Shown: positions 50,768 through 60,150 of the stretch, piece by piece
Layout: every line of letters starts with the position of its first letter
Position numbering within the stretch: the first letter of the stretch is position 1
Assembly (NCBI GenBank): GCA_028714695.1
Contig: JAQTLX010000012.1
Span: 60,892 to 124,891, forward strand
Length of the DNA: 64,000 nucleotides
Direction of reading: 5' to 3'
Source of the DNA: Ignavibacteria bacterium
Lineage (GTDB): Bacteria; Bacteroidota; Ignavibacteria; Tepidaquicellales; Tepidaquicellaceae
Notes under the pieces: model-generated
What the model was told of the DNA's origin: nothing
What the model saw: the letters and a program-made list of their open reading frames with translations, nothing else
Database searches by the model: none
Translations under genes and position numbers: made by a program

Positions 50768-53599
50768 ATGAAGTTAAAATTTACAACTTTGCTGTTTGCA
50801 TTAATCCTTACCTTTACTCTCTCCGATTTATCAAAGGCTCAGATTAGTGTACAAGGAACTCCTTTCAGCAACAAAGCACAAAAATTAAATGATGTGCAAA
50901 GTGTCAAAATGTCTTCTTTTGATGTAGACAAAATGAAGAGAGAAGACTTATTTGAATCACAATACAAGGATATTCCTCCCCGTTTTGGGAAAGACTTTGA
51001 TGTGAATATCGGATACACAAATTCAGGAACGTTTGATGTATTACCCGATGGTTCAAAAATATGGAGATTGTCGATTAAATCACCGGGCGCTATTTCAATC
51101 AATCTGATATTTGACAAATTTTATCTGCCGAAAAATACGACAATGTTCGTATATAACGTTGATAAAAGCCATATCCTTGGAGCATTTACGGATATGAATA
51201 ACAGCGATACAAAATTATTTTCTACAGCGCCTGTAAAAGGCGATGAAATTATTATTGAATACAATTCACCCGCATATGTTAGTGAATTACCGCAGATAAA
51301 TCTTTCGAAAGTAATTCACGGATACCAGAACATTTTTAATTTATTGAAGCAAAAAGATTATGCAGGTTCAGGTCCTTGTAACAGAAACATTATTTGTCCA
51401 GAAGGCGATCCATATAAGGACCAGATTCGTGCGACAATATTACTTCTCAACGCATCGAATACGAGGCTCTGTTCCGGTTCAATGGTTAATAATACGCGAT
51501 TCGACGGCACACCGTTTATGCTTACTGCTAACCATTGCTATGATGCTTCTTACGCAACATGGATTATCGTGTTTAAATATGAAGCGCCGACATGTCCCAA
51601 TCCGGGCGGTGACGGTCCTTTAACTTATACAATTTCCGGTACATCTCTATGCGCTAAGTATGCTACATCGGATTTTTGTCTCGTGAAATTATCAAGCAAA
51701 CCGCCGATAAGTTATAATGCTTATTATGCTGGATGGAATCATTCGAATGTACCGCCGACAAACGGCATTTGTATTCATCATCCGGATTGTGACGTTAAAA
51801 AAATATCATTTTCAACTGTGCCTTTCAGACCTGCTACATACATGGACTCAACTTCTGTCGGTGACAGTTCACATTGGTTTGTACACTGGACTCCGATTCC
51901 AAGTACAGGTTTAACAGCTATTACTGAACCGGGTTCGTCAGGTTCGCCATTATTCAACCAATCGAATCAGGTAGTTGGTCAATTACATGGTGGATTGTCG
52001 TCATGTTCGGCAAATAGTAAAACGGATTACTACGGAAAATTAGATCAATCATGGAACGGCGGCGGCACATCCGCTTCAAGATTGAGAGACTGGCTCGATT
52101 CAGCAAACACCGGTGTAATGTTCATCGGCGGTTTTGACCCGAATTCGGGACCTCTGAATACATACAATTTACAGACGCCAAGCGCAGGTGTTACAGTTAC
52201 AACAATACCCGGTTCAACTACCCCGTTTACTTTCAATTGGGATACTGCAAGCGCTGCCGCTTCATATAAATGGATTTTCGGTCAATCGCTTCCGACAAGA
52301 CAATTGACAGTAACAAGTGCTACAAGACCGTTGAACATGACACTCGGTCAACTTGATGCATTGATTGCAAGTCTGGGCGTCGCTCCGGGCGGCTCAATCA
52401 GCGGAAGTTGGGATGTATGGGCATTCAGAAATAATCTGCCTAACAACGATTCTTTAAAAGCATCTAATGGACCAAGAACGATAACATTTACAAGATATCA
52501 GCCGGTTGTAACGGCATTCAATCTTGTATCACCGGCAACTAATTTCTCGGTTACTTCAATGGGCGGCTCTACAACCCCTGTCAATTTCGTTTGGAATAAA
52601 TCCGGTCTCGGCGGTGCAACATATAAATTCCTATATAAAACAGGTGCATCATATTCGGATCCTGCTACATTAAGACTGCCTGCCAATAACAGCGGCTTCG
52701 ATACAGTAGCGACTATTACGCTCGGACAACTTGATTCTTATCTGGCGGGTCTTGGTGTTGCACTCGGCGATTCAATTTCAGGTTACTGGAGAGTAAGAGC
52801 ATATACATCGACAGATTCATTAAATTCAACAACTCCCGACAGAAAAGTTACTTTCAGAAGAGCGTTGTTCTCAAGCGCTGTTTGGACAGGCAATCTCACG
52901 GGTGCGCCTACGTTCGACAGACCTGTTGCCAATGGTACTAACTCAAATATTCCTCCTGCCTCGTTATACGGCAGCCAGAGGCAGTATTCTTATAAGAGTA
53001 TAACTGTTTCAAATACCGGTATGTATTATATTTATACAGGCGCAGATTACGATAATTATATATTACTTTATCAAAACAGTTTCACACCGGGCAGTCCTTT
53101 AACAAACGTTATTGGCGGCAACGATGATACTACGGCAGCCTTTATGCCTGAATATACAAGCAGTCTGGCGCGCTCTGCAATAAACAGTTACACTTTGCAG
53201 GCAGGTACAACGTATTTGGTCGTTAACAGTATATACGGAACAACCATGAATACAGGCGCTTTCAAAGATTCAGTCTGGGGTCCGGGTGTAATTACAGTAC
53301 TTACTGCGATATCGGAAACCGGCAATACAATTCCGACTAAATATAGTCTGAAACAAAATTATCCGAATCCGTTTAACCCAGTTACAAAAATTAATTTCGA
53401 TATTCCGAAACAGGGATTCGTTACTCTGAAGATTTATGACATGCTCGGAAGAGAAATCAAAACTCTTGTTAATGGAATAAAACAGTCCGGATATTATTCG
53501 GTAGATTTCGACGCGTCGCAATTTGCAAGCGGTGTTTATTTCTATAAACTGCAGACAGGCGAATTCTCGGATATAAAGAAAATGATACTTATCAAGTAA
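50768..53599 (+). CDS. S1-type (lysyl endopeptidase-like) serine protease with T9SS tail
   Basis: 943 residues. Signal peptide (MKLKFTTLLFALILTFTLSD). Propeptide to about 200. The trypsin-like domain (about 205-450) carries His256 (LTANHCYDA), Asp302 (TSDFCLVKL) and Ser391 (EPGSSGSPLF), with several Cys, and resembles Achromobacter lysyl endopeptidase. Two SusE-like repeats follow (about 460-570 and 580-690), each ending with TLGQLD and SISG, then a PPC-like domain (about 695-840). The T9SS tail (about 855-943) reads SLKQNYPNPFNPVTKINFDI, YDMLGREIKTLVN, ASGVYFYKLQTGEF. Likely a secreted protease anchored at the surface. Specificity for Lys is inferred from the relation only. Confidence 0.9.
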   Translation: MKLKFTTLLFALILTFTLSDLSKAQISVQGTPFSNKAQKLNDVQSVKMSSFDVDKMKREDLFESQYKDIPPRFGKDFDVNIGYTNSGTFDVLPDGSKIWRLSIKSPGAISINLIFDKFYLPKNTTMFVYNVDKSHILGAFTDMNNSDTKLFSTAPVKGDEIIIEYNSPAYVSELPQINLSKVIHGYQNIFNLLKQKDYAGSGPCNRNIICPEGDPYKDQIRATILLLNASNTRLCSGSMVNNTRFDGTPFMLTANHCYDASYATWIIVFKYEAPTCPNPGGDGPLTYTISGTSLCAKYATSDFCLVKLSSKPPISYNAYYAGWNHSNVPPTNGICIHHPDCDVKKISFSTVPFRPATYMDSTSVGDSSHWFVHWTPIPSTGLTAITEPGSSGSPLFNQSNQVVGQLHGGLSSCSANSKTDYYGKLDQSWNGGGTSASRLRDWLDSANTGVMFIGGFDPNSGPLNTYNLQTPSAGVTVTTIPGSTTPFTFNWDTASAAASYKWIFGQSLPTRQLTVTSATRPLNMTLGQLDALIASLGVAPGGSISGSWDVWAFRNNLPNNDSLKASNGPRTITFTRYQPVVTAFNLVSPATNFSVTSMGGSTTPVNFVWNKSGLGGATYKFLYKTGASYSDPATLRLPANNSGFDTVATITLGQLDSYLAGLGVALGDSISGYWRVRAYTSTDSLNSTTPDRKVTFRRALFSSAVWTGNLTGAPTFDRPVANGTNSNIPPASLYGSQRQYSYKSITVSNTGMYYIYTGADYDNYILLYQNSFTPGSPLTNVIGGNDDTTAAFMPEYTSSLARSAINSYTLQAGTTYLVVNSIYGTTMNTGAFKDSVWGPGVITVLTAISETGNTIPTKYSLKQNYPNPFNPVTKINFDIPKQGFVTLKIYDMLGREIKTLVNGIKQSGYYSVDFDASQFASGVYFYKLQTGEFSDIKKMILIK

Positions 53600-53622
53600 A
53601 TCGTTAAAATATTTTTTATAAT

Positions 53623-53654
53623 AAAGGCTGCTCCGAAAGAGCAGCCTTTTTTTT
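53623..53654 (+). terminator. Rho-independent terminator of the S1 protease gene
   Basis: AAAGGCTGCT, loop CCGAAAG, AGCAGCCTTT, then eight further T-rich bases. Perfect 10-bp stem 23 bases after the stop. The CCGAAAG loop resembles that of the HU terminator. Confidence 0.92.
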
Positions 53655-53658
53655 GTAT

Positions 53659-53726
53659 CCTTCCCAAACTCCGGCTTGGGAAGGTAAAGCATAATTTAAA
53701 AAGATTCCCAAGCAGGTTCTTGGGAA
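53659..53726. repeat. pair of TTCCCAAG-type palindromes
   Basis: CCTTCCCAA, 8-base loop, TTGGGAAGG (53659-53684), and TTCCCAAG, 6-base loop, CTTGGGAA (53705-53726). Two units of the same short palindrome family side by side, with no T-runs. A REP-type element is likely. Confidence 0.55.
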
Positions 53727-53841
53727 ACAGAGTAAAAAAATAAATATGACCTGACTCAAAAAAAGAAACATATTTCTCTTTTATGTTTAATATTTTTACA
53801 AGAATGTATAATTTAGCAAGAATCGAAATCCCTGATGCCTA

Positions 53842-54477
53842 ATGAACAAATCATTTCTTTTCATTCTAATTCTAGTGACAGGTACCGCATTCTGCCAGAA
53901 TTATTCTTTGAAAAATATCAAATCAACCGATACAGAAAATAATTTCACTGAAAACATCAAATCCGAAAAGTTTTTTAACGAAGTATCCGTATTCGGGAAT
54001 CTTGGTTTTGCTTCGTTATTAGGCAGGTTAAAAGGCGAAGGAATGTCAAGTGGTAATGGTGGAATAAATTTCGGGATACAGACACGATTCTTAAGAAACT
54101 ATACGTTCTTTATTTCCCGGGAATATGTCAAGTATGGATATGCAAAGCACCCTGCTGCGGATCACTGGTTTATTATTGGAAATTATAATGCCGGAATAAA
54201 ATACGAAATTACTATCGAGAATAATCAGAAAATTAATTTTGGACTGGGTCTCGGACCCTATTTTTATGAGAAAGATAAGGATGATAACGGAAACTGGGTT
54301 GTAAACCAGGACGAAACTTGTTTCGGCGGAAGTTTTGGAATTAATGCCGAAATTTCTTTATTTGATTTTTATTCGCTCGGATTCGGTTCGGCAATACACA
54401 CATTCCATTCGTCAAATAAAGGCTGGTTAAGTTATATAATGATGAATATTGGAATGAGGTTCGGTTATAAGTTGTAA
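53842..54477 (+). CDS. small exported beta-barrel protein, unassigned
   Basis: 211 residues. Signal peptide (MNKSFLFILILVTGTAFCQ). After residue 45 the sequence alternates aromatic and Gly residues in eight or so strands (VSVFGNLGFASLLG, GGINFGIQTRF, GNYNAGIKYEI, NFGLGLGPYFYE, GGSFGINAEISLF, YIMMNIGMRFGYKL). It ends with a GYKL strand, as in 8-stranded OmpA/OmpW-like barrels. No family-specific motif was recognised. Likely an outer-membrane protein. Confidence 0.65.
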   Translation: MNKSFLFILILVTGTAFCQNYSLKNIKSTDTENNFTENIKSEKFFNEVSVFGNLGFASLLGRLKGEGMSSGNGGINFGIQTRFLRNYTFFISREYVKYGYAKHPAADHWFIIGNYNAGIKYEITIENNQKINFGLGLGPYFYEKDKDDNGNWVVNQDETCFGGSFGINAEISLFDFYSLGFGSAIHTFHSSNKGWLSYIMMNIGMRFGYKL

Positions 54478-54513
54478 TCTTCTTCGGTGCCGCCGGATGT
54501 TCCATCTGCCGGT

Positions 54514-54534
54514 GCGTCAGGTAAGACCTGACGC
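54514..54534. repeat. GCGTCAGGT palindrome
   Basis: GCGTCAGGT-AAG-ACCTGACGC, perfect 9-3-9 inverted repeat between the small barrel gene and the S9 peptidase gene. It shares the CAGG/CCTG ends with the 23555-23655 units. Confidence 0.55.
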
Positions 54535-54560
54535 CGCATAAGAATAAAAATTTAGTAAAC

Positions 54561-57332
54561 TTATTTCAAATCATAACCTGATTTTGTTCCCTTTAGCGTC
54601 GCGGGAATTCCATCCTTCATCCATTCCGGAATCGGTGCGCCTTTGAGATAATAATCGAAGAACTGTTTCATGCGAATTGACAGGTCAACTCTGTTTGGCC
54701 ATTTCATAAGATTGTGCTCGTCTCCGTTGTAATTCAGAAGCCATACTTTTTTATCGAGTCTTCTAAGCGATACGAAAAATTCAATTCCCTGCTGCCAGGG
54801 GACTGCGCCGTCGCCGTCGTTTGCCATAATAAGCAATGGCGTTGTTACTTTATCGGCTTTGAAGAGCGGCGAGTTTTCAACGAATAAATCAAATTTATCC
54901 CAGAGTGTTCCGCCGATTCTGCTCTGTTCTTTTTCATACTGAAATATTCTGTTCACTCCCGATTCCCATCTGATACCGCCGTACGCGCTCGTCATGTTTG
55001 AAACAGGTGCGCCGCTCATCGCGGCTTTGAAGAAATCAGTCTGGGTTACAAGATATGCAACCTGATAACCGCCCCAACTCTGTCCCTGTATTCCTATATT
55101 ATCCCTGTCTATGAATGAAAAATTGTCCGCAAGATACCGGCATCCGCTCACAATGGTATTGTACGCGCTTTTTCCAGGATGTCCGATTTCATAAAATATG
55201 TCAGGAACGAAAATTATGTAACCGCTGCTGTTGTATAGCGGAATATTCACGGTTGAGCGGCTTGGCGAAGGAATGTAATACTGGTTAAACCTATCCGTAC
55301 TTCTTTCGTAAAAATATGAAATCATCGGATATTTTTTCGAAGCGTCAAAGTTTTCAGGTTTGTAAAGCAAACCCTTCATATCTTCTCCGTCGAATCCTTT
55401 CCAGTTGACAATTTCAACAGTTCCCCATAAATAATCCTTCTGCTGGGGATTCGCATCCGAAAGTCTCTTTAGTTTACCGAATGTCATATCCGTTGACCAT
55501 AAATCCGGGTATTCCGTGTACGTACATTTCTGGAAAAGGACTTTGTTGTTTTTCTTAGATTTATATATCGAAACAAATTTATTGTCAAGGATTATAAGTT
55601 TAACGGGTTCTGTATTATTTGCTGTCGTTTCATAAAACCCTTCCTGCCAATTGCTTTCATTTGCTGCTTTTAAAAGTATTTTATCGTCTATGCCGATATT
55701 CATCGAATCGTTATCGAGTTTCTGATATCGTAATACAGTATTCTCTTCGCGTCCTTTCGTCATTCTGACGGGCGGGTATATATTCATCGGGCTGATTTTC
55801 CACAAATCGAATCTGTCGTAAATGAGAACGTCATTATCATTCGTTGTCCAGACTGCCATGCCGTACGGCTGCGGAATATTCGGAACGTCGTTTAGTTCAT
55901 CTCCGAATTTCTGAGGAATATTCTTTGTGAGTGAATATTTTGCTCCCGTTTCGTTTGAATAAACATACCAGGAACTGTCGCTGTTCTCGTACCAGTGAAT
56001 AAATCTGCCTGTTGGTGAAATCCCGTATCCGTATTGAACGCTTTCGGCTACGAGTTCTTTCTTTCCTGTCTTATAATTGATTGAATATATATCCGCCTGG
56101 TCGGGCTGAATCCATGAAGATGAACGTTTGTAGGGGTTTTCGTTTATCGCGAGATAAAAATCACTTTTCCCGTAATCGGCGGTTCTTATATTTTCAAATT
56201 CCTCATTTCCTAATTGAAAAACTTTTTGCAGTCCGGAATCATAAACCGCGAGAAAATTTCTCTTCTTTGTTTTATCGAGGTCATGCAATTGCTGGGTCTG
56301 CAGGTACGGGTCCTGATAATTCCACACGTCAATTTTTGCTTTTTCTTCGTCGATAAGCGTGTCTTTTGGTTCGGGCATTATTTTCGGCGCTGTGCCGAAA
56401 TAAAGTTTTTTGCCGTCAGATGAAAAATTTATATCTGCGTACTGGCTTATTTCCCAGTCCTGAGGAATATCCGTACATGTTGTATCCGCGATGAGTTTAG
56501 CAGGTGCATTACCGCTTAAATATAAACCGTATCTTTTTACTTTTGAAGTATCCGCCGAATGGATAAATGCAATATTTTTTCCCGATTCATCGATTTCAAG
56601 ATTTTTTCCGTAACCTTTTTTCGAAAACACCATTTCGGGATTTTCTTTTTCAAGATTAAGAATAAAAACCTGTGTAGTATCGGTCTTTCCTTTTTTCAGA
56701 GTCATGAATCCAATCGTATTTCCGTTCTTTGCAAAATCATATTCAACAACATTCTCAAATTTAATCGATTTCTTGTTTATCGGGTCAACAAGTGTCAGAT
56801 CAAATACATCGATATCGCTTTTCGACAGCGTATCCTTTCTTTTCTTATCAATCTCCGTAAGGTATGCAAGTCTGGAAAGTCCGTTCGGGTTTATTTTGTA
56901 TGATTTTAAATTGCCGGTTTTAATAATGCTGTCCTTATCGGAAATATTTTCGTTCAACAATACATATCCAATAGATTCTTTAGGGAAATTTTCTTTTTTC
57001 TTCTTTTCGAATTTGTATTTTCGTGTTGTGTCTTCCGGTACTTTTATTTTGAAGGCTGCAAAATCACCGTTAGGAGAAATTGAGCAATCGTATCCCCTCG
57101 GAATCATAAGAAAACTTTCGTTTTCCGGATTCTCGATGAAGAGTTTTCCGTCCCCTTTTTGCGGATTAATTTCAAAAGACGTGAATTTTCCGTCCTGCGA
57201 AATCTTCACATTTTCGAGCCTTTTCCAGAAATTGTAAACATCATGGTCAAGAACTTTCTTTTCGGTTACTGTCTGAGCCTGAATTACAGATATTGAAATA
57301 AAGAATATTATACAGAATATTAGTTTTTTCAT
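54561..57332 (-). CDS. S9 family prolyl oligopeptidase-like peptidase
   Basis: 923 residues. Signal peptide (MKKLIFCIIFFISISVIQA). Residues about 30-640 form a propeller-like N-terminal domain of beta repeats. The C-terminal alpha/beta hydrolase domain (about 665-915) has the triad Ser752 (GIQGQSWGGYQVAYL), Asp (ANDGDGAVPWQQ) and His (NGDEHNLMKW). Periplasmic dipeptidyl or oligopeptidase typical of Bacteroidota, in the S9C/DPP-IV-like group. Specificity unknown. Antisense frames on the plus strand are shadows. Confidence 0.9.
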   Translation of the reverse strand: MKKLIFCIIFFISISVIQAQTVTEKKVLDHDVYNFWKRLENVKISQDGKFTSFEINPQKGDGKLFIENPENESFLMIPRGYDCSISPNGDFAAFKIKVPEDTTRKYKFEKKKKENFPKESIGYVLLNENISDKDSIIKTGNLKSYKINPNGLSRLAYLTEIDKKRKDTLSKSDIDVFDLTLVDPINKKSIKFENVVEYDFAKNGNTIGFMTLKKGKTDTTQVFILNLEKENPEMVFSKKGYGKNLEIDESGKNIAFIHSADTSKVKRYGLYLSGNAPAKLIADTTCTDIPQDWEISQYADINFSSDGKKLYFGTAPKIMPEPKDTLIDEEKAKIDVWNYQDPYLQTQQLHDLDKTKKRNFLAVYDSGLQKVFQLGNEEFENIRTADYGKSDFYLAINENPYKRSSSWIQPDQADIYSINYKTGKKELVAESVQYGYGISPTGRFIHWYENSDSSWYVYSNETGAKYSLTKNIPQKFGDELNDVPNIPQPYGMAVWTTNDNDVLIYDRFDLWKISPMNIYPPVRMTKGREENTVLRYQKLDNDSMNIGIDDKILLKAANESNWQEGFYETTANNTEPVKLIILDNKFVSIYKSKKNNKVLFQKCTYTEYPDLWSTDMTFGKLKRLSDANPQQKDYLWGTVEIVNWKGFDGEDMKGLLYKPENFDASKKYPMISYFYERSTDRFNQYYIPSPSRSTVNIPLYNSSGYIIFVPDIFYEIGHPGKSAYNTIVSGCRYLADNFSFIDRDNIGIQGQSWGGYQVAYLVTQTDFFKAAMSGAPVSNMTSAYGGIRWESGVNRIFQYEKEQSRIGGTLWDKFDLFVENSPLFKADKVTTPLLIMANDGDGAVPWQQGIEFFVSLRRLDKKVWLLNYNGDEHNLMKWPNRVDLSIRMKQFFDYYLKGAPIPEWMKDGIPATLKGTKSGYDLK

Positions 57333-57519
57333 AAGCAGTATTTTTATAGAATTTGATAAAATATCTCATGTAATTCCAATTAACAACTCAAAATATGCGT
57401 ATATAAAGAGAAATTTCTTAATTTCGGTGAACAATTAAGCGTATATTGTAGTTTAAATAATTAGTTAATTGAATTTTTTGTTATCTTAAAGTTGATTAAA
57501 TTACAAAATTATAGAGGAA

Positions 57520-59661
57520 ATGGATTCCGATAATAAGGATAATATAAATAAGGATTTAAACGGCGGGTCAGAATCCGGAGAACCGGTTAAAAAAAGCGGC
57601 AGAAAGCCCGGTTCGCTGAAGCAATCTGATAAGACCAATACAGAAAAGGTTATTACTGAACATCAGGATAGTTCCGAAGATGTGAATGAAATCCCCGCAG
57701 ATAATGCTATATCCGAAAACAAAGAAACCGTTAACACTGAAATCAGCGAAGTTACTGAAAACAGCGTGCAAGAATCTGTAATGCCGCCCGAAAAATCTAC
57801 AAATACTCCCTCTAATAACGAAGAAAAAATCGAAGAAGTTGTAAATGAAGTGAAAGTGAACGAAGAAGAAAAAATAGAACCGGAAATTGTAACCGGAAAA
57901 GATGAATCTGTACCCGAAGAAATTAAGTCGAAAGAAATAAAGCCGGAAGGTGTTCCGGAAGTAACCGATAATGTTTCAGGAAACGCGAAACCTGTTGTAA
58001 TCGAAAATGAGAATACACAGCCTTCAAGTGACAGTAATTATCAGGTCAGTCTTATAGACGAAAATATTTTAAAGATAAATGTTCTTACCAATAAATCAGT
58101 ACTGATTGATTGTTCCGTGAAAGACAAAGCGATGGGCAAACCTTCCGAGGAAACCCAGTCAAATAAAATATTCATACATCCAAAGACGGACGAGTCTAAA
58201 CAGGAAGTGGAAGTTCTTGTTACAATCGGCGCCGATGACCCGGTTGAATCGGTAAAAGAACCGGCGGCAGTCATTGAACAAGCGGACGCCGTTGCGGAAG
58301 ACAGCAATACGACAGCGGAAGCGGTTAAAGAAGAAAAAGCAAAAGAAGAACCTGTATCCAAAACGCTGAAAGGCAGTAATTATCAGGTAACTTTGGTTGA
58401 CGAAAGCGTCTTGAAAATTAAAATTCCGACTAAGAAATCCGTATCAATTGACAGCAGTTTAAAAGATAAATCGGGTGAATCCGCGTCGGAAGAAACGCAG
58501 TCAAATAAAATATTCATTCACCCTAAAGCGGGAGCGGTCAGGCGCGAAGTTGAAGTATTTATAAAAATCGGCGTAAAAGAATCGGAAATATATAAAAAGG
58601 AATCGAAACAGACAGAAGAAGAAAAGAAGGGAAGTCCTTCCGGTACTGTGCATAAATTGACTCCAAATCCGCTTGTTGCTGACCTGATAAACAAATTCAG
58701 AGACCCGAAAGATGAGGACCTGAGAATAAACGGCAACAGAACGAGAGAAGAAATTCTGGAAGACAGACTCGGCAAGAAAAACCCGTGGAGGGTTTATCAT
58801 GAATTGCTTGAAAGAAATTTATTGAGAGGTTTTGTTTCCGCGAATGTGATTTCTGTAATAGCGATGATTATTGTTTTTTCAATTACTCCCAAAAACGTAA
58901 AAGATGATGAAATTGTCGAACAAAAGAGATTAATAGTAATGCAGGACATTCCTGAAAATCTCAACCAGATGAATCAAAACGTGGATGATCCGAACAAGCC
59001 GCCTGAAACTCCGAAAGATGACGGTACGACCGGAACAGACGTCACAACGCCGAAGATTAATACGCCTAAAATCAAGCCTCCGAAATTTAATGTTCCGAAA
59101 CTCAATACGACGACAAAAGATACAAACATATCTTCTCTGAACAATGAACTCGATTCGCTCAGGAGAAAAAATTACACAGGCAAAAACGGTAACTCAGGCG
59201 ATACGGGAAAGGTGAATACATCGCTCATGCCCGATTCGCTGCTTAAGAATCTGACCGATAATGAAGTAGGTCTTGTAGGTAAATTTCCTCCGAACTGGAA
59301 GCAGATAGATTCCCGCAGCATAAATATCAACCAAACTGAGTTCTCAGGAATTATTCTCGTCGATACGACTGCAAGGAAAAAAGAAGAAGCGCTTAACGTA
59401 AGCATACAACTTGACACAAAAGGTGATTACTGGAAACAATTTCAGTTCAAGAATGTCTTTTATGAAGATTCGCTTCGCACTATATATTCTATCGAACCTA
59501 AGATAGAAGCCAAACTTACTTATTACAGATTTTACGTTGCATCGAGGATTGAAAACGTATTTATAGCGTCATACGTGGAACCGTCTGCTTTTGACAAGTA
59601 CAAAGCGGAAATAGAGCGTGTTGTAAAAACGATAGTAATCAGGAAGCCGGAAAAAAAATAA
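57520..59661 (+). CDS. single-span membrane protein with duplicated cytoplasmic module and Pro-rich linker
   Basis: 713 residues, not recognised. Residues 1-170 are acidic and low-complexity (Glu, Asn, Val-rich). Two copies of a roughly 67-residue module follow (about 172-238 and 286-352), both starting SNYQV and containing EETQSNKIFIHPK. One membrane span lies at about 437-456 (GFVSANVISVIAMIIVFSIT). Then comes a Pro/Lys linker (about 490-535, KPPETPKDD, PKIKPPKFNVPKLN) and a C-terminal domain (about 590-713, LVGKFPPNWKQIDSRSI, IILVDTTARKKEEA). The layout, with a long acidic cytoplasmic arm, one span and a Pro-rich periplasmic arm, mirrors TonB proteins, but the TonB C-terminal fold is not evident. 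An SD-like GAGG precedes the ATG. Confidence 0.6.
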   Translation: MDSDNKDNINKDLNGGSESGEPVKKSGRKPGSLKQSDKTNTEKVITEHQDSSEDVNEIPADNAISENKETVNTEISEVTENSVQESVMPPEKSTNTPSNNEEKIEEVVNEVKVNEEEKIEPEIVTGKDESVPEEIKSKEIKPEGVPEVTDNVSGNAKPVVIENENTQPSSDSNYQVSLIDENILKINVLTNKSVLIDCSVKDKAMGKPSEETQSNKIFIHPKTDESKQEVEVLVTIGADDPVESVKEPAAVIEQADAVAEDSNTTAEAVKEEKAKEEPVSKTLKGSNYQVTLVDESVLKIKIPTKKSVSIDSSLKDKSGESASEETQSNKIFIHPKAGAVRREVEVFIKIGVKESEIYKKESKQTEEEKKGSPSGTVHKLTPNPLVADLINKFRDPKDEDLRINGNRTREEILEDRLGKKNPWRVYHELLERNLLRGFVSANVISVIAMIIVFSITPKNVKDDEIVEQKRLIVMQDIPENLNQMNQNVDDPNKPPETPKDDGTTGTDVTTPKINTPKIKPPKFNVPKLNTTTKDTNISSLNNELDSLRRKNYTGKNGNSGDTGKVNTSLMPDSLLKNLTDNEVGLVGKFPPNWKQIDSRSININQTEFSGIILVDTTARKKEEALNVSIQLDTKGDYWKQFQFKNVFYEDSLRTIYSIEPKIEAKLTYYRFYVASRIENVFIASYVEPSAFDKYKAEIERVVKTIVIRKPEKK

Positions 59662-59687
59662 CGACATCCTTTCGAATGCCGTTATTC
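59656..59687 (-). terminator. terminator for ndk (minus strand)
   Basis: On the minus strand: AATAACGGCAT, loop TCGAAAGG, ATGTCGTTATT then a T-run (TTTTTTTT). The one mismatch is a G-T pair in RNA. It can also aid termination of the convergent membrane-protein gene. Confidence 0.75.
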
Positions 59688-59709
59688 AAATCAATTTTAT
59701 AATCTAATA

Positions 59710-60120
59710 TTACAAATCGCATTCAGGAAAAAAGAATGCGATTTCCTTTAATCCGTTTTCTACTGAATCCGAACCGTGCACCGCGTTTTCCTGCTTGTTG
59801 TTAGCGAATAATTTTCTGACTGTTCCTTCTTTCGCTTCCGCGGGATCGGTTGCTCCTATCAGGTTTCTGTAATCCGCTATTGCATTATTTTTTTCGAGCG
59901 CGACGGGAATAACAGGACCCGACGTCATGAAATCAACCAGGTCATTATAAAAAGGCCTTTCTTTATGAACTTCATAAAATTTCTGTGCCTGTGTTTTTGA
60001 AAGTTGAATCATCTTCATGCCGAGCATTTTAAATCCGGCATCGAGTATCATCTGTATGATGCTGCCCTGAGCGTTTTTTTTAACGGCATCGGGTTTGATA
60101 ATACAAAGAGTTCTTTCCAT
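59710..60120 (-). CDS. ndk: nucleoside diphosphate kinase
   Basis: 136 residues. [17 protein letters not shown] start, then [38 protein letters not shown] and [12 protein letters not shown] with the catalytic His115. It equilibrates NTP pools by ping-pong phosphotransfer. Transcribed after the PBP1A gene (30 bases), which precedes it on the minus strand. Confidence 0.95.
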   Translation of the reverse strand: MERTLCIIKPDAVKKNAQGSIIQMILDAGFKMLGMKMIQLSKTQAQKFYEVHKERPFYNDLVDFMTSGPVIPVALEKNNAIADYRNLIGATDPAEAKEGTVRKLFANNKQENAVHGSDSVENGLKEIAFFFPECDL

Positions 60121-60150
60121 TTTAATCCTTTCTGTGTTTGTTTATGTTAT

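Noticed and set aside
56704..57237. 177-codon plus-strand frame opposite the S9 peptidase
   Set aside because: Antisense shadow of a well-supported gene with Ser/Phe-rich composition typical of such shadows.
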